Below, piece after piece: positions 45,523 through 55,228 of a stretch of DNA of 64,000 nucleotides (the stretch's first letter is position 1; each line of letters opens with the position of its first letter). The position numbers and the translations under genes are program-made. This DNA comes from Dictyobacter vulcani (GTDB lineage: Bacteria > Chloroflexota > Ktedonobacteria > Ktedonobacterales > Ktedonobacteraceae): positions 3,782,001-3,846,000 of the forward strand of contig NZ_BKZW01000001.1 of the NCBI RefSeq assembly GCF_008974265.1, read 5' to 3'. The notes beneath the pieces were generated by a model. The model saw only the letters and a list, made by a program, of their open reading frames with translations. It did no database searches and had not been told where the DNA came from.

Positions 45523-46320
45523 TTATTTACGACCCGCTGATGGCAGCGATGGAGCATCTTTATCATTCTCGTCCTGATGGACTTTTTCCAGCAAGGTACG
45601 TAAATTCTTGATCTGCTCGCGTGTCCCCTCTTCGCTATCTTTGGCTGATAGCACTACTGCCTGGATACCCAGTGTATTGATGGTATAGGCATCGGCTTCG
45701 CTCAGATTGCTATTCACATAGATGAAGGCTGGAAAGCGTACGGCTTCGCGGACCGCGCGATAATCCAGGATCTCTTCAATGGTCATAGCTCCGGTTTTTT
45801 CACCCAGATCAAAATCTAGCAGTACCGCTGCAATGTTGTCAAAGGCGGTCAGGTTGCGAATATAGAGAGGATAACTTTCCTCCTTGCGCATCGGCACCAC
45901 AATGACTTTTTCCAGATCCTTGGTTTCCTGTGCCAGCAAGCGTGCAGGAGCGTTAAATGGGAGGATCACATATTGGACCCCTTGTTCTTTCAGGTCCTTC
46001 AGGCTCTCCATCGTCAGTTTATTCAGACCGCCAGTAATGTTCAGACCAGTAACCGTTTGAGCACTATGAGCTCTGGCAGCTTCGATCTCCTGTTTCAACA
46101 CCTCAAGCTGGGTGCCGCCTTTCCCATCCCAGTTGAAGAGAATACCATCAGCACCAGCTTTGAGTGCGGCTTCAGCGCTGCCAGCGGTAATCTGCTCTAG
46201 CTCAACAACGAGAGCGGCCGCACGTGCTTTTGTTTCATTTTTATTTTTGCCCAGGAAGCCCATCCCACCACCATTTTGCGCACGACGTGCCTGCGTAAAC
46301 ATATCTTGCAGTTTTGCCAT
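45523..46320 (-). CDS. Hypothetical protein with a TIM-barrel-like pattern
   Basis: 265 residues. After a glycine- and basic-rich N-terminus it shows repeated strand-helix units (AALVVELEQITAGSAEAALK, DGILFNWDG, QTVTGLNITGGLN, YVILPFNAPAR, KVIVVPMRKEE) like phosphate-binding TIM barrels, but without a clear phosphate loop. Similar hypotheticals occur in other Chloroflexi, as far as I recall. It converges with the gene upstream of it and shares the terminator at 45463-45500. Confidence 0.6.
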   Translation of the reverse strand: MAKLQDMFTQARRAQNGGGMGFLGKNKNETKARAAALVVELEQITAGSAEAALKAGADGILFNWDGKGGTQLEVLKQEIEAARAHSAQTVTGLNITGGLNKLTMESLKDLKEQGVQYVILPFNAPARLLAQETKDLEKVIVVPMRKEESYPLYIRNLTAFDNIAAVLLDFDLGEKTGAMTIEEILDYRAVREAVRFPAFIYVNSNLSEADAYTINTLGIQAVVLSAKDSEEGTREQIKNLRTLLEKVHQDENDKDAPSLPSAGRK

Positions 46321-46697
46321 TGCTAGTCTCTCTCCTTATCATGAAACGAGTGTAATGCTAGTATGACTCGCATATGCATGTGGACAAATTATTATGGCTA
46401 TAGCTACACATTTCCAGGCCTGAAGCAGGCTTTTTGGGAAGGTAGTATAGCGATATCAATCGGGTAGTTACGTAAATGCAACGTGCAGAACGCACGAACG
46501 TTAGTCCATTATAGCACTTTCTGAGAAAAAAGGCGGAGGCTACTGTTGCTATACCATTGAAGGAGTCGCTCATGTTACGTCTATGCTGTATGTACTAGTC
46601 AATTTGCTTCCCATACAGGTATCGATTATACTGATCACAGACCCGATAAATAGGGAGTATCTACCGCAAGCAAATGAAGAGATGTGGGAAGTGTGTT
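46321..46697. other. Divergent spacer with an orphan terminator-like hairpin
   Basis: GCCTG-AAG-CAGGC followed by five T lies at 46418-46435 on the plus strand, although no plus-strand gene precedes it here. It might end a small RNA started within 46321-46417 or act as a leader attenuator for the recombinase gene. A weaker CGTGC/GCACG hairpin lies near 46480-46496. Confidence 0.4.
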
Positions 46698-47579
46698 ATG
46701 TTGCAAGAAGCTGTTGATGATTTTCTTGCCTCGCTGGCTGGCGGGGAAGTGGAACGTAGTGGTGGTAGCCTCAATACGATGATGGCGTATCGGAATGATT
46801 TAGGGCAGTTGTGTACGTATATATTGTCACAGGGTATCCACGATTGGTGGCAGGTGACGCATGAGCAACTGGCTACCTATATGGATAAGATGCGCAGGGG
46901 ACAGGGATATCGACCTGCGACGATGGCGCGTAAACTGGCTACGATGAAAGCGTTTTTTCGGTACCTGTGGCACAAAGGTGCAGTAAGTGTTGATCCAACA
47001 ACAGATGTCATCCTTCCTCCGATTGAACGCGACCAACCCCAGATATTAAGCTCGGAACAGATTCATACGCTCTTTAATTGCGTCGATCGAGATACACCGC
47101 TGGGCCTGCGGGACCTGGCCATGCTCCATCTGTTGTATGCGACGGGAATTCGTACATCTGAACTTATTTCCCTCGATGTTACGCATTTTCAAGCTCAGGA
47201 GACGCTGGTCCACTGTGTGAATGTGCGTGGACATGTGAAGCGTAACCGTGTATTGCCGCTTACTGCTGTTGCTGCCGACGCCTTAGAGCGTTACCTGACC
47301 AATGGACGCCCGCTCTTGCAGCCCGCAGTCGGTCAGCAAGCCATCTTTTTGAATCACCGTGGTGAGCGCCTGACCCGGCAAGGCTTCTGGCTGGTCATCA
47401 AAGGCCACGCGCAGCGTGCCGAGATTGAGGAACTCAGTCCGCATATGTTGCGGCACTCATTTGCGATGCTTATGCTTGATAGTGGCATGGACCTGAGTTC
47501 GGTTCAAGAATTATTGGGACATGCGCATATCTCGACGACGCAACTCTATTGCCATATCACTCCAGGCCTGAACAAGTAG
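46698..47579 (+). CDS. Tyrosine recombinase XerC/XerD-like
   Basis: 293 residues from ATG 46698, chosen for GGGAAG upstream; an ATG at 46674 lacks a site. An N-terminal SAM-like core-binding domain (about 1-95) is followed by the catalytic domain with ATGIRTSELISL (Arg I), HMLRHSFA (His-x-x-Arg), LLGHAHIST (His) and TQLYCH (Tyr nucleophile). Length and layout fit chromosome dimer resolution enzymes. The next gene is purine nucleoside phosphorylase, as in the xerD-drm-pupG order of Bacillus, supporting a housekeeping XerD role rather than a phage integrase. Confidence 0.88.
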   Translation: MLQEAVDDFLASLAGGEVERSGGSLNTMMAYRNDLGQLCTYILSQGIHDWWQVTHEQLATYMDKMRRGQGYRPATMARKLATMKAFFRYLWHKGAVSVDPTTDVILPPIERDQPQILSSEQIHTLFNCVDRDTPLGLRDLAMLHLLYATGIRTSELISLDVTHFQAQETLVHCVNVRGHVKRNRVLPLTAVAADALERYLTNGRPLLQPAVGQQAIFLNHRGERLTRQGFWLVIKGHAQRAEIEELSPHMLRHSFAMLMLDSGMDLSSVQELLGHAHISTTQLYCHITPGLNK

Positions 47580-47652
47580 TCCTGAGGAGCGCTGTTTTTC
47601 TCTATGCCTCTGTGCTATCCTGTAGCCAACTATTAGAAGGAGGCACAAGTAT

Positions 47653-48500
47653 ATGCTTTATGATCAAGTAGTGGAAGCTGTCCAGGCCATTCAAAAGAAG
47701 ACGAATGTTCGGCCTGTACTGGCAATTATTCTTGGCTCAGGTCTGGGTGATCTGGCCACAGAGATCCGGGATGCCGTGTCCATTCCTTACGCGGAAATTC
47801 CGCATTTCGCGCAATCGACCGTGGTTGGACATGCTGGTCGCTTGCTGATTGGAACCCTGGAAGGCGTGCCCGTGGTGGCGATGCAGGGACGTTTCCATCT
47901 CTATGAGGGTCACGCTCCCGCCCTGACGACGCTACCAGTACGAGTCATGCGTCTGCTGGGCGCTGAGACACTGATTGTCAGTAATGCAGCCGGTGGTATC
48001 AATCCTGCATATCGGCCAGGAGATTTTATGCTGTTGCGCGACCACATCTACTTTCCTGGTCTGGCCGGTGGCAGTCCGCTGGTTGGACCCATGATGAGCG
48101 TCTGGGCACGCGTTTTCCGGCGGTCGCTAAAGCCTATGATGCGGAACTCCGTGCCCTGGCCCAGCGTGTGGCACAGAGCCATGACGACATTACCCTGCAT
48201 GAGGGTGTCTATACCATGGTGGCAGGACCCAGCTATGAAACGCCGGCCGAGCTCAATTTCCTGCGCATCATCGGAACAGATGCCGTTGGCATGTCTACAG
48301 TCCCCGAGGCCATTGTGGCCCGTCAGGTTGGTATGCGCGTGCTCGGCTTTAGCCTGATCACCAATACCGCCACCGGCAATGAAACCACCGAGGTCAATCA
48401 CGCCGAAGTCCTCTCCACCGCCGACGCTGTCCGTACCAAATTCGCTCACCTGGTTATGGGCGTGGTCAAAGTCGTTGGCAACCAGACTGAAGCCCTCTAA
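47653..48500 (+). CDS. Purine nucleoside phosphorylase, type I (one frameshift as sequenced)
   Basis: ATG 47653 behind AGGAGG. The first half has IILGSGLGDLA, VVGHAGRLLIG, MQGRFHLYEGH and SNAAGGINP. The frame breaks at about 48088-48092; one extra A gives LVGPNDERLGTRFP and continues through MVAGPSYETPAEL, VGMSTVPE and FSLITNTATG to a stop at 48498-48500, for about 282 residues. It splits inosine and guanosine into base and ribose-1-phosphate. All active-site segments are present once the base is added. Confidence 0.9.
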
Positions 48501-48515
48501 AAAGTGCATAAAACG

Positions 48516-48553
48516 AAAGAAGAGATCTCCATACATTGGAAGATCTCTTCTTT
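48516..48553 (+). terminator. Intrinsic terminator after purine nucleoside phosphorylase
   Basis: AAAGAAGAGATCTCCA (48516-48531) pairs with TGGAAGATCTCTTCTTT (48537-48553) with one bulged base. It lies 16 bases past the stop. Confidence 0.75.
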
Positions 48554-48614
48554 GTAGACGGAATGTACTCAACTCTTGAGTTATGCTAAATGTTTGTGAC
48601 TGTGCCCCTGATTA

Positions 48615-49298
48615 TTATTTCTTAATCAGCAATCCAGACCAGCTCCAGTTATAGAATACTCCCCAGGATGTCAGGCCAACAATAAAGTATTTTCCTTTTT
48701 CTAAGGCTGGGGATAAGCTCACGTTCCAGTTAGCCTGGCCCTGTTTGCACATCTGCGTTTGTGAAGCACCGTTACTAAAAACAAGGCCATTAGGGACTTC
48801 GTTTGGAAATGGTGTTGCGAAACTTTCTGGCTTGTTAAAAAGGTCTGTGTCAGCCTTCTCAATTACCGGATGTTGGTCATCTTTTGCCTTTGCAAGCCAG
48901 ATGCGACAGGTGACAAAATCATTAGCTATAGTTGACGCGCTTTCAGGATGATTGGGACATCCTGCTATTAACTTCTGTTTGGCTACGATGGTAATTGTGA
49001 ATGTGACCCCATCAATGTTGTTTGCAGTACTCATAGCGGGGCAACCTACAGGTTGGGCCACAACAGAGGGTGTTGGTGTGGCGGTTGGTTTGACCGCCGT
49101 TGTTGGTTTAGCCGCTGGTTTATTATTATTGTTGTTGCTATTATTGGCGACCTGCTGTGGTGTACGTTGATGGTTAAGGGCACCAATGGCAAAGCCCAGG
49201 ATGGCGCCGGCGAGGGCGAACAGGGTGATGGCTGTAATGATAATAGATTGATACTGTGAGTTTCCACCTGCTTTTTGTGGTTTAGCCGATTGTTGCAT
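48615..49298 (-). CDS. Membrane-anchored extracellular hypothetical protein
   Basis: 227 residues. A short cytoplasmic start, one membrane helix (about 20-42, AITLFALAGAILGFAIGAL), then a low-complexity Asn/Lys/Pro/Thr linker (six Asn in NNSNNNNNK) and an extracytoplasmic beta-rich domain with four cysteines that may form disulfides. No recognised family. The design, with an anchor, a flexible Pro/Thr linker and a beta domain, is common in Ktedonobacteria surface proteins. Confidence 0.65.
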   Translation of the reverse strand: MQQSAKPQKAGGNSQYQSIIITAITLFALAGAILGFAIGALNHQRTPQQVANNSNNNNNKPAAKPTTAVKPTATPTPSVVAQPVGCPAMSTANNIDGVTFTITIVAKQKLIAGCPNHPESASTIANDFVTCRIWLAKAKDDQHPVIEKADTDLFNKPESFATPFPNEVPNGLVFSNGASQTQMCKQGQANWNVSLSPALEKGKYFIVGLTSWGVFYNWSWSGLLIKK

Positions 49299-49684
49299 TC
49301 CGTCTTAACTCTCTTTTTCTCTTTATACTGTTGATGGTTTGTTTCCATCATACCATGTGACCAGTTATTGGTCTGAAAAAAGCGTCTATAAATAGCCTAA
49401 ATTGGTACATGCTTTATTACTTTTGAACGCTACTAGTAGGAAAGAGGGGGATTTCAACACTCTATCGCGGAGAAAATATAGGTAAAGAAGAGACTGATCA
49501 ACGTTCTGGGGAGACGTGATCAGCACGCTCAGGCGGTAGGTGGGGAAATGTCTGAGCATAATAAGCAGCGAGTTGCAAGAATGGTCAATTACAGAACCAG
49601 CTACAGACTGTAGCAAGCCTCAACCATTGTGTGCGGACCCACTGTTTATCCTCTATATCTAAACAACCGCCCTGGTAGCTTTTT
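49299..49684. other. Intergenic region with one hairpin
   Basis: A 10-bp inverted repeat with one bulge pairs 49494-49504 with 49514-49523. No T tract and no gene; role unknown. Confidence 0.4.
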
Positions 49685-49713
49685 TTGTGTAAACAGGACA
49701 GCCAAACTATAAG
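49685..49713 (+). promoter_or_regulatory. Sigma-A-type promoter candidate for tatA
   Basis: TTGTGT (49685-49690), a 17-base spacer, and TATAAG (49708-49713), about 90 bases before the tatA start codon. Confidence 0.45.
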
Positions 49714-49804
49714 TGACTATCTCGCCTGTGGTAAAATAGCAGTGTTGATGAACTGTTTGTCAAATAGAGTGGGCAATGGTACCGCTTGCGAAGGAGTAAC
49801 CTCG

Positions 49805-50113
49805 ATGCATCTGTTAGAAATCCTGATTGTGGCTGGTATTGCTCTGGCCTTGTTTGGTCCCAAGGCATTGCAATCAATTGCTCGCAATGCGGGCAAGACC
49901 ACTGGAGAAGTAAAGAATGCCAAAGATAAATTTATGTCTCAAGTGCCTGCCGAGGATATCTCAAAGTTGCACCAGCAGTTGAATAAAGTTCCGACGAATC
50001 CTGCTCAGGCAATGCAGATGTTTTTGTCTCCAGATGAGAAAAAAGCCGCAGCCACTGGCGAGAAAACTCCAGCCAGCACGACAAAGGCCAGACCTGACAT
50101 GCCCGAAAAGTAG
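49805..50113 (+). CDS. tatA: Twin-arginine translocase TatA/TatB-like subunit
   Basis: 102 residues from ATG 49805, with AAGGAG nine bases upstream. One N-terminal membrane helix (LLEILIVAGIALALF), the hinge FGPKALQSIARNAGK, an amphipathic helix, and a charged Lys/Ala/Thr-rich tail, which is the TatA layout. The usual FGPKKLPE hinge is partly changed (KALQS). It would build the pore for folded-protein export with TatC, which is not in this window. Confidence 0.85.
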   Translation: MHLLEILIVAGIALALFGPKALQSIARNAGKTTGEVKNAKDKFMSQVPAEDISKLHQQLNKVPTNPAQAMQMFLSPDEKKAAATGEKTPASTTKARPDMPEK

Positions 50114-50236
50114 GTGTTGTTCCTGGTAGGTAGGTTGTGGTGCTTCTGATATGATGCATATAGCTATACTTAAGAGAGAGGCGGTAGCGTATCCGGGCCG
50201 CTTTCTCATCTTTTATGTCAAAGGCAGGTAAATTCC

Positions 50237-50590
50237 ATGGACAAATTGACGCAGATGAAGTGTGATGCGTGCCATTCAGGTGCACCAAAGGTAACCATCG
50301 ACGAGATGGAAATATATCATAAGCAGGTGCTGAACTGGGTCATTATCGAGCGTGAAAGTGTACAGCGTCTGGAGCGCGTCTACAAGTTCAAAGATTTTGT
50401 TTCTGCGCTCTCATTTACGCAGAAAGTTGGCCGGTTAGCTGAGGATGAGGGCCACCATCCCGCCATTCTAACCGAATGGGGATCAGTGGGCGTGGCCTGG
50501 TGGACGCATAAGATTCAGGGATTGCATCGCAATGATTTTATCATGGCGGCTAAGACTGATGAGATTTACAAAGACTTTGCCAATAGCTAG
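50237..50590 (+). CDS. 4a-hydroxytetrahydrobiopterin dehydratase (pterin-4a-carbinolamine dehydratase)
   Basis: 117 residues. The family signature is clear: AEDEGHHPAI with the catalytic histidine pair, VGVAWWTHKIQGLH and NDFIMAAKTD at the C-terminus. It dehydrates 4a-hydroxytetrahydropterin formed by aromatic amino-acid hydroxylases; in bacteria lacking them it may serve molybdopterin or other pterin metabolism. The N-terminus has an extra CxxC pair (KCDACHSG) not needed for catalysis. Start ATG 50237. Confidence 0.9.
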   Translation: MDKLTQMKCDACHSGAPKVTIDEMEIYHKQVLNWVIIERESVQRLERVYKFKDFVSALSFTQKVGRLAEDEGHHPAILTEWGSVGVAWWTHKIQGLHRNDFIMAAKTDEIYKDFANS

Positions 50591-50617
50591 CTCATAGTCT
50601 TGTGGTAGTGTCCTTCT

Positions 50618-50653
50618 AAAAAAGTTCCTTCTCTTATGCAGGAGCTTTTTTTT
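50618..50653 (+). terminator. Intrinsic terminator after the pterin dehydratase gene
   Basis: AAAAAAGTTCCT (50618-50629) pairs with AGGAGCTTTTTT (50640-50651) and runs into more T. Confidence 0.75.
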
Positions 50654-50760
50654 GTGGTGTGTAGCCAGATATGTGATAGCTTGCGCAGCCAGAGTTCGTC
50701 TGGCTTTCTTTGGGAAGGGTATGACACACACCCTTCCCAAAGAAACATGTGGTGGCTGGT

Positions 50761-51238
50761 TTACGCTTTCTCAATCAGGGCGACGGCATAGCAGGCGATA
50801 CCTTCGCGGCGACCGGCAAAGCCGAGTCCGTCGGTGGTTTTGCTTTTGACACTGACCTGGTCAAGAGATAAGGCGAGATGTTTGGCGAGATGCTCACGCA
50901 TGGCTGGAATGTGGGGGGACAGCCTGGGCTGCTCGGCGACAATGGTGGCATCTATGTTCCGATGGTCCAGTTGTGCTGCTTCAAGAGATCAACCGTGTAG
51001 GTGAGAAAGACGGTACTGGGCTGATCTTTCCAGCGTAGATCTTTGGATGGGAAATGCTGACCAATGTCACCCAGCGCGGCTGCACCCAACAGGGCGTCCA
51101 CGATGGCATGGATGACGGCATCCGCATCAGAATGACCCGCCAGACCATAATCATGGGGATCGTGACGCCACTCAATACCAGTGGACGTCCCTCTGTGAAG
51201 GCGTGAACATCATACCCGGAACCAATGCGTATAGTCAT
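50761..51238 (-). CDS. ispF: 2-C-methyl-D-erythritol 2,4-cyclodiphosphate synthase (two frameshifts as sequenced)
   Basis: ATG 51236-51238 overlaps the ispD stop by ATGA. It starts MTIRIGSGYDVHAF with the first metal ligands. The frame breaks at a GGGG run (51155-51158) and again near 50957-50960. Adding one base at each gives HDYGLAGHSDADAVIHAIVD, GALALGD-like GAAALGDIGQHF, IDATIVAEQPRLSPH and SVKSKTTDGLGF, ending at 50761. The rebuilt 159 residues match the family exactly. The gene is essential in MEP-pathway organisms, so the breaks are most likely sequencing errors. Confidence 0.88.
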
Positions 51239-51927
51239 ACTTCTTGTCCTTTTATACATGCCTCAGCGAAGAGTAAATCTTCCTGAGTGGTGATTTTAAT
51301 GTTGGTGTAGGAGCCAGGAAAAATAGCGACATGGTGTCCCAGTCTTTCCAGCAGGAGCGCATCATCGGTGGCATCTCCACTGGCAAGAGGGGAGTGATGT
51401 GCTTGATGGATCAGTGGGAACGAGAAGACCTGTGGGGTCTGGATCGTCCAGAGCAGGGAACGGTCTGGCGTGTCCTGGATCAGGCCATCACGGACCTGCT
51501 TGATGGTATCCTTGACCGGCACGGCTGCGATGGCCGCCTGATGGTGCTGCGCCGCCTGTAGGCCAGCCTCAATGATACTGCCTGAGACAAATGGTCGTGC
51601 CCCGTCGTGAATCATTACCCAGCGACATTCAGGTTGCAGGCGTGCTATAGTATCCAATCCCTGACAGACTGAATCCTGCCTGCGTGCTCCCCCTGGAACA
51701 ATTGCCAGTATCTTGTCCCAGGCTTCTTGCTGACAGAGTTGCTCGATATCTGTCAGGCGTTCCTGGCTGGTCACGATAATAATCCTATCGATTTGTGGTG
51801 CGTTTTGAAAGGCATCAATCGTACGGGCCAGGGTAATACGGCCCGCCAGGGGTATCCATAGTTTATCGCGACCCATGCGCCGACTGGCACCCGCTGCAAC
51901 GATAATTACGGCTGATTTCTCTTGCAT
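51235..51927 (-). CDS. ispD: 2-C-methyl-D-erythritol 4-phosphate cytidylyltransferase
   Basis: 230 residues, nucleotidyltransferase fold. Motifs: VIIVAAGASRRMGRDKLW at the CTP site, VPGGARRQDSVCQGL, MIHDGARPFV, and IQTPQVFSFPLI. It makes CDP-methylerythritol for IspE. Its stop overlaps the ispF start, so the two are co-translated, the usual ispDF pairing. A hairpin terminator lies between it and the PIN/TRAM gene upstream. Start ATG 51925-51927. Confidence 0.95.
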   Translation of the reverse strand: MQEKSAVIIVAAGASRRMGRDKLWIPLAGRITLARTIDAFQNAPQIDRIIIVTSQERLTDIEQLCQQEAWDKILAIVPGGARRQDSVCQGLDTIARLQPECRWVMIHDGARPFVSGSIIEAGLQAAQHHQAAIAAVPVKDTIKQVRDGLIQDTPDRSLLWTIQTPQVFSFPLIHQAHHSPLASGDATDDALLLERLGHHVAIFPGSYTNIKITTQEDLLFAEACIKGQEV

Positions 51928-51969
51928 GACATGTGTGGAGGCTGGTTACTGGCCATCCTCCTTCTCCAT

Positions 51970-52000
51970 AAAAAATAAAGAGCACCACAAAGGGTGCTCT
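51970..52000 (-). terminator. Intrinsic terminator between the PIN/TRAM gene and ispDF
   Basis: AGAGCACC (51979-51986) pairs with GGTGCTCT (51993-52000). On the minus strand a T-rich tract follows. It suggests that ispDF is transcribed, at least partly, from its own start or by readthrough. Confidence 0.7.
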
Positions 52001-52021
52001 CTGTCCAGATGCTGCTGCGAA

Positions 52022-53201
52022 TTAAGCTTGCCTTTGCTTCAAAGACGATTGTGGTGCTGGAGCCGGGTTACTGGCAATGTTGGCCTGTTGTTTCGGATGA
52101 GCGAAAATCATGCGGCCCGCCACAGTTTGTAGCACGCGTGTCACGGTGACCTCGATCATCATATTCATGAACTGCCGTCCATTTTCCACAACGATCATGG
52201 TGCCATCATCCAGATAGCCAACACCCTGTCCAAGTTCTTTACCGTCCTGCATGATTTTAATGTGAATATCTTCTCCTGGCAAGAGGACCGGTTTAATGGC
52301 ATTGGCCAGTTCGTTGATATTGAGCACTTTGACACCCTGCAACTCGGCAACGCGGTTGAGGTTGAAGTCGTTGGTAATGATTGGACAGTGCTGATCGCGG
52401 GCCATCTTGACCAGTTTGCCATCGACATCGGCGATCCCCTCGACATCAGTATCTACGATCTCAATGGGTACGGTGGCATCTTTCTGCAAGCGGTTCAGAA
52501 TCTCAAGACCGCGCCGACCGCGATTGCGCCGCATGGTATCCGCGGAATCCGCGATGCGCTGTAATTCGTTCAGGACAAAGCGGGGGACAACCAGGGTCCC
52601 AACGATAAAGCCAGTCTGACTGATATCAGCGATGCGACCATCAATAATCGTGCTGGTATCTAACAAGATTGGCAGAACAGGGCCAGTAGGAGTTGGGGGA
52701 CTTCTTTTTCCTGATCGCGTTTCTTGCCACGCTCACCACGATCCTCATCACGGTCCCGGTCGCGCCGACGCGCCACCGTGGATTGGAATAAGTGAGCAAT
52801 ATCGCTTTTACGCAATACTGCCGTTGTCAGGCCGATATAGCCAAAGATCACAGCGCCCAGAAATGGGGTAATCTGTCCAAGTCCAAAAGGTAAGTACTGC
52901 AAGGGAATTGCCAGTAAAACGGCAAGGATAAGTCCGATAGCCAGACCAATAGCGGCCGCGACCAGATCACTGGCTGAGGCTGCCCGGATTTTATGGCTGA
53001 TCCATTGAAAGGGGATGACCGTAATATACGGGGTGATAATAAAGGCGGCAATGGCGCTCACGGTTGCAATGATCACAATCGTCCAGGGCAGCGGTAATGG
53101 CAATGTGATTAGCGATGCTGAGCGTACAACGAAATACTGATCGCAGCCGCCTATTGCGACCAGAGCTCCTATGATGCGGGTAACGGTGTTTTCACTGACA
53201 T
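52022..53201 (-). CDS. YacL-type membrane PIN/TRAM protein (two frameshifts as sequenced)
   Basis: The C-terminal 214 residues hold a PIN domain (LLDTSTIIDGRIADI, PIITNDFNLNRVAEL) and a TRAM domain (PGEDIHIKIMQDGKELGQGV). Upstream, another frame encodes four membrane helices and a charged linker. They join if one C is added to the run at 52695-52699, giving PTPTGPVLPILLDTS. GGAGG sits eight bases before ATG 53199-53201, but that ATG is out of frame unless the T run (53189-53192) is one base longer. The order radA-yacL-ispD-ispF is the same as in Firmicutes. It is probably a membrane-bound RNase-like protein. Confidence 0.85.
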
Positions 53202-53677
53202 CCCTGCATCCTCCAAAGCAAAGCACATAGTTATAGATATGTGCTCTCTCAACCAGCTCAAGAGGGTAACGTTACTTCTTTGTACGATTGGCAGGTCTCA
53301 TGTAAGAATAAAAGGATGATAAATGATAATTCCAGATGAAACGGTTTTTTGGCCTGCTGTCCAAGAAAAATACGCGGCACCTTTTGTAAGCAAACAATTC
53401 TTCAAAATATATACGCACTGACGAAGGTTTTTGTTACGAAAATTTTTCTTCAATCGAAAGAACAGATTTCACTTTCATCGCTCCAAACGCCACGTAAAAG
53501 AATTCTTCCCGATGTCGTAATCGAGCTGAACCATACAAGCTACCATGGTAGCATAGGCTGAGTATGAAGTAATACACCGTTTTTTGTACTGGAAGCAATA
53601 GACTTTCTCTGTAGATATGCTTTTGTTGCTTGTATTACAGATACAGGATGAAATAAGTGCTGCTCATGCTCCTTTTA

Positions 53678-55086
53678 TTAGTGAAGTGCAATCTCCAGTG
53701 CGAACGGCTAATGAACTGGCGGTAACCACTTTAAAATCCGCAGGCAGATTGGCTTCATTTAATTCTTGCGCACTCGACTCCCCTGTCCCGCACCTGGAAT
53801 CAAGCAGCGCTTAAATCCTAGTTTGGCAGCCTCGCGTACACGCAATGAGAGGCGACTGACAGCGCGTAACTCACCGGATAGTCCTACTTCACCAATTAAG
53901 GCCATATCGGCTGGAATCAGCTTCTCACGATAACTGGAGGCAATCGCTGCTGCCACACCCAGATCGATCGATGGTTCCTCAATGGTAAAGCCACCAACAA
54001 CATTGGCATAGACATCATGCCCACCAACGGCCAGACCAACGCGTTTGGTCAGGACAGCCATTAACATCACCAAGGCGATTATGATCGATGCCGTTAGTCG
54101 TGCTACGTGGATTGCAAAATTGCTGGGTGTGACCAGAGCCTGAACCTCGACCAGTAATGGACGTGTTCCTTCCATACTCACTACGACTGCTGAGCCGGAA
54201 GCATTGGTGGCGCGATCAGATAAAAAGACCGCGGAAGGATTGGTGACTTCAACCAGACCCTCACCATGCATCTCAAAGACACCAATCTCATGGGTGGCTC
54301 CAAAACGATTTTTGACGCCGCGTAAGAGCCGATAGGAGTGATAGCGTTCACCTTCCAGATACAGGACGGCATCCACGATATGTTCCAGTACCTTTGGACC
54401 GGCAACGGTTCCTTCTTTGGTGACGTGACCAATTACAAAGATCGGTACCTGGGTGTTTTTGCCAGCTGCATGAGCTGGAGCGTGCACTCACGTACCTGGC
54501 TGATACTGCCGGAGCGCCGTGAGATGCCCTGCCAGTACGGTCTGAATGGAGTCAACAACCACCAGCGCGGGCTTTAAACGATTGACCGCTCAACAATGAT
54601 ATCCAGTTCTACCGCGGCCAGGAGATAAAGTTGCTCGCCGGTGATCTCTAAACGTTCAGCCCGCATCTTGATCTGTTCAACTGATTCTTCGCCAGAGATA
54701 TAGAGGACCGGGCCAACATTTTTGGCGATCTCACCGGAGACCTGAAGGAGGAGGGTCGATTTGCCGATACCGGGTTCACCACCCATCAAGTTCAAGGAGC
54801 CAGCTACCAGACCACCGCCCAGCACGCGATCCATTTCTGAATAGCCAACGGAGATGCGTTCCTGTACGAGTGGTTTAATCTGGGGAAGCACAATGGGAGT
54901 ATGTGCATTATGGGTTGAGGGAGAGACGCCCAGCAAGCTTTGTCGCCGTTGTTGCGCAGGACTTTGCGGAACATCGACCACTTCCTCTAAGGTATTCCAT
55001 GTCCCGCAATCGGGACATTTTCCCATCCATTTGCTATGTTCCCCACCGCATTGCTGGCAGATATATTTTGTGCGAATTTTTGGCAT
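53678..55086 (-). CDS. radA: DNA repair protein RadA (several frameshifts as sequenced)
   Basis: Starts MPKIRTKYICQQCGGEHSKW with the N-terminal zinc finger (CQQCG...CPDCG). The ATP domain has GGEPGIGKSTLLLQ and LYISGEESVEQIKMRA, then after breaks near 54574-54578, 54537-54539 and 54456-54460, IFVIGHVTKEG and KNRFG (RadA KNRFG motif), and a Lon-like C-terminal domain (GEVGLSGELRAVS). Two more breaks near 53765 and 53702 restore ELNEANLPADF and an ending ALEIALH. It is a RecA-like branch-migration factor. Five indels in a conserved gene point to sequence error. Confidence 0.88.
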
Positions 55087-55184
55087 GTAAGGATCTGCAA
55101 TCTATTGTCTGCCGAAAAATGGTTGTTGGGAAACAACTGCTTCTGGCAGCGTTTTGTTAAGAGCGATGAAATATACGAGGTAGA

Positions 55185-55219
55185 AAGAAAAGGGGACGTG
55201 AGATCTTTCACGCCCCCTT
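55185..55219 (-). terminator. Intrinsic terminator of clpC
   Basis: On the minus strand GGGGGCGTGA pairs with TCACGTCCCC, followed by TTTTCTTT. It starts 10 bases after a TAG at 55229-55231, which identifies that TAG as the true clpC stop and shows that the frame running to 55102 is the result of an indel. Confidence 0.8.
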
Positions 55220-55228
55220 GATGGTTGA

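Noticed and set aside
46321..46673. Spacer checked for tRNA genes
   Set aside because: No cloverleaf or TTCGA-type T loop could be built; I found no tRNA or rRNA gene anywhere in the window.
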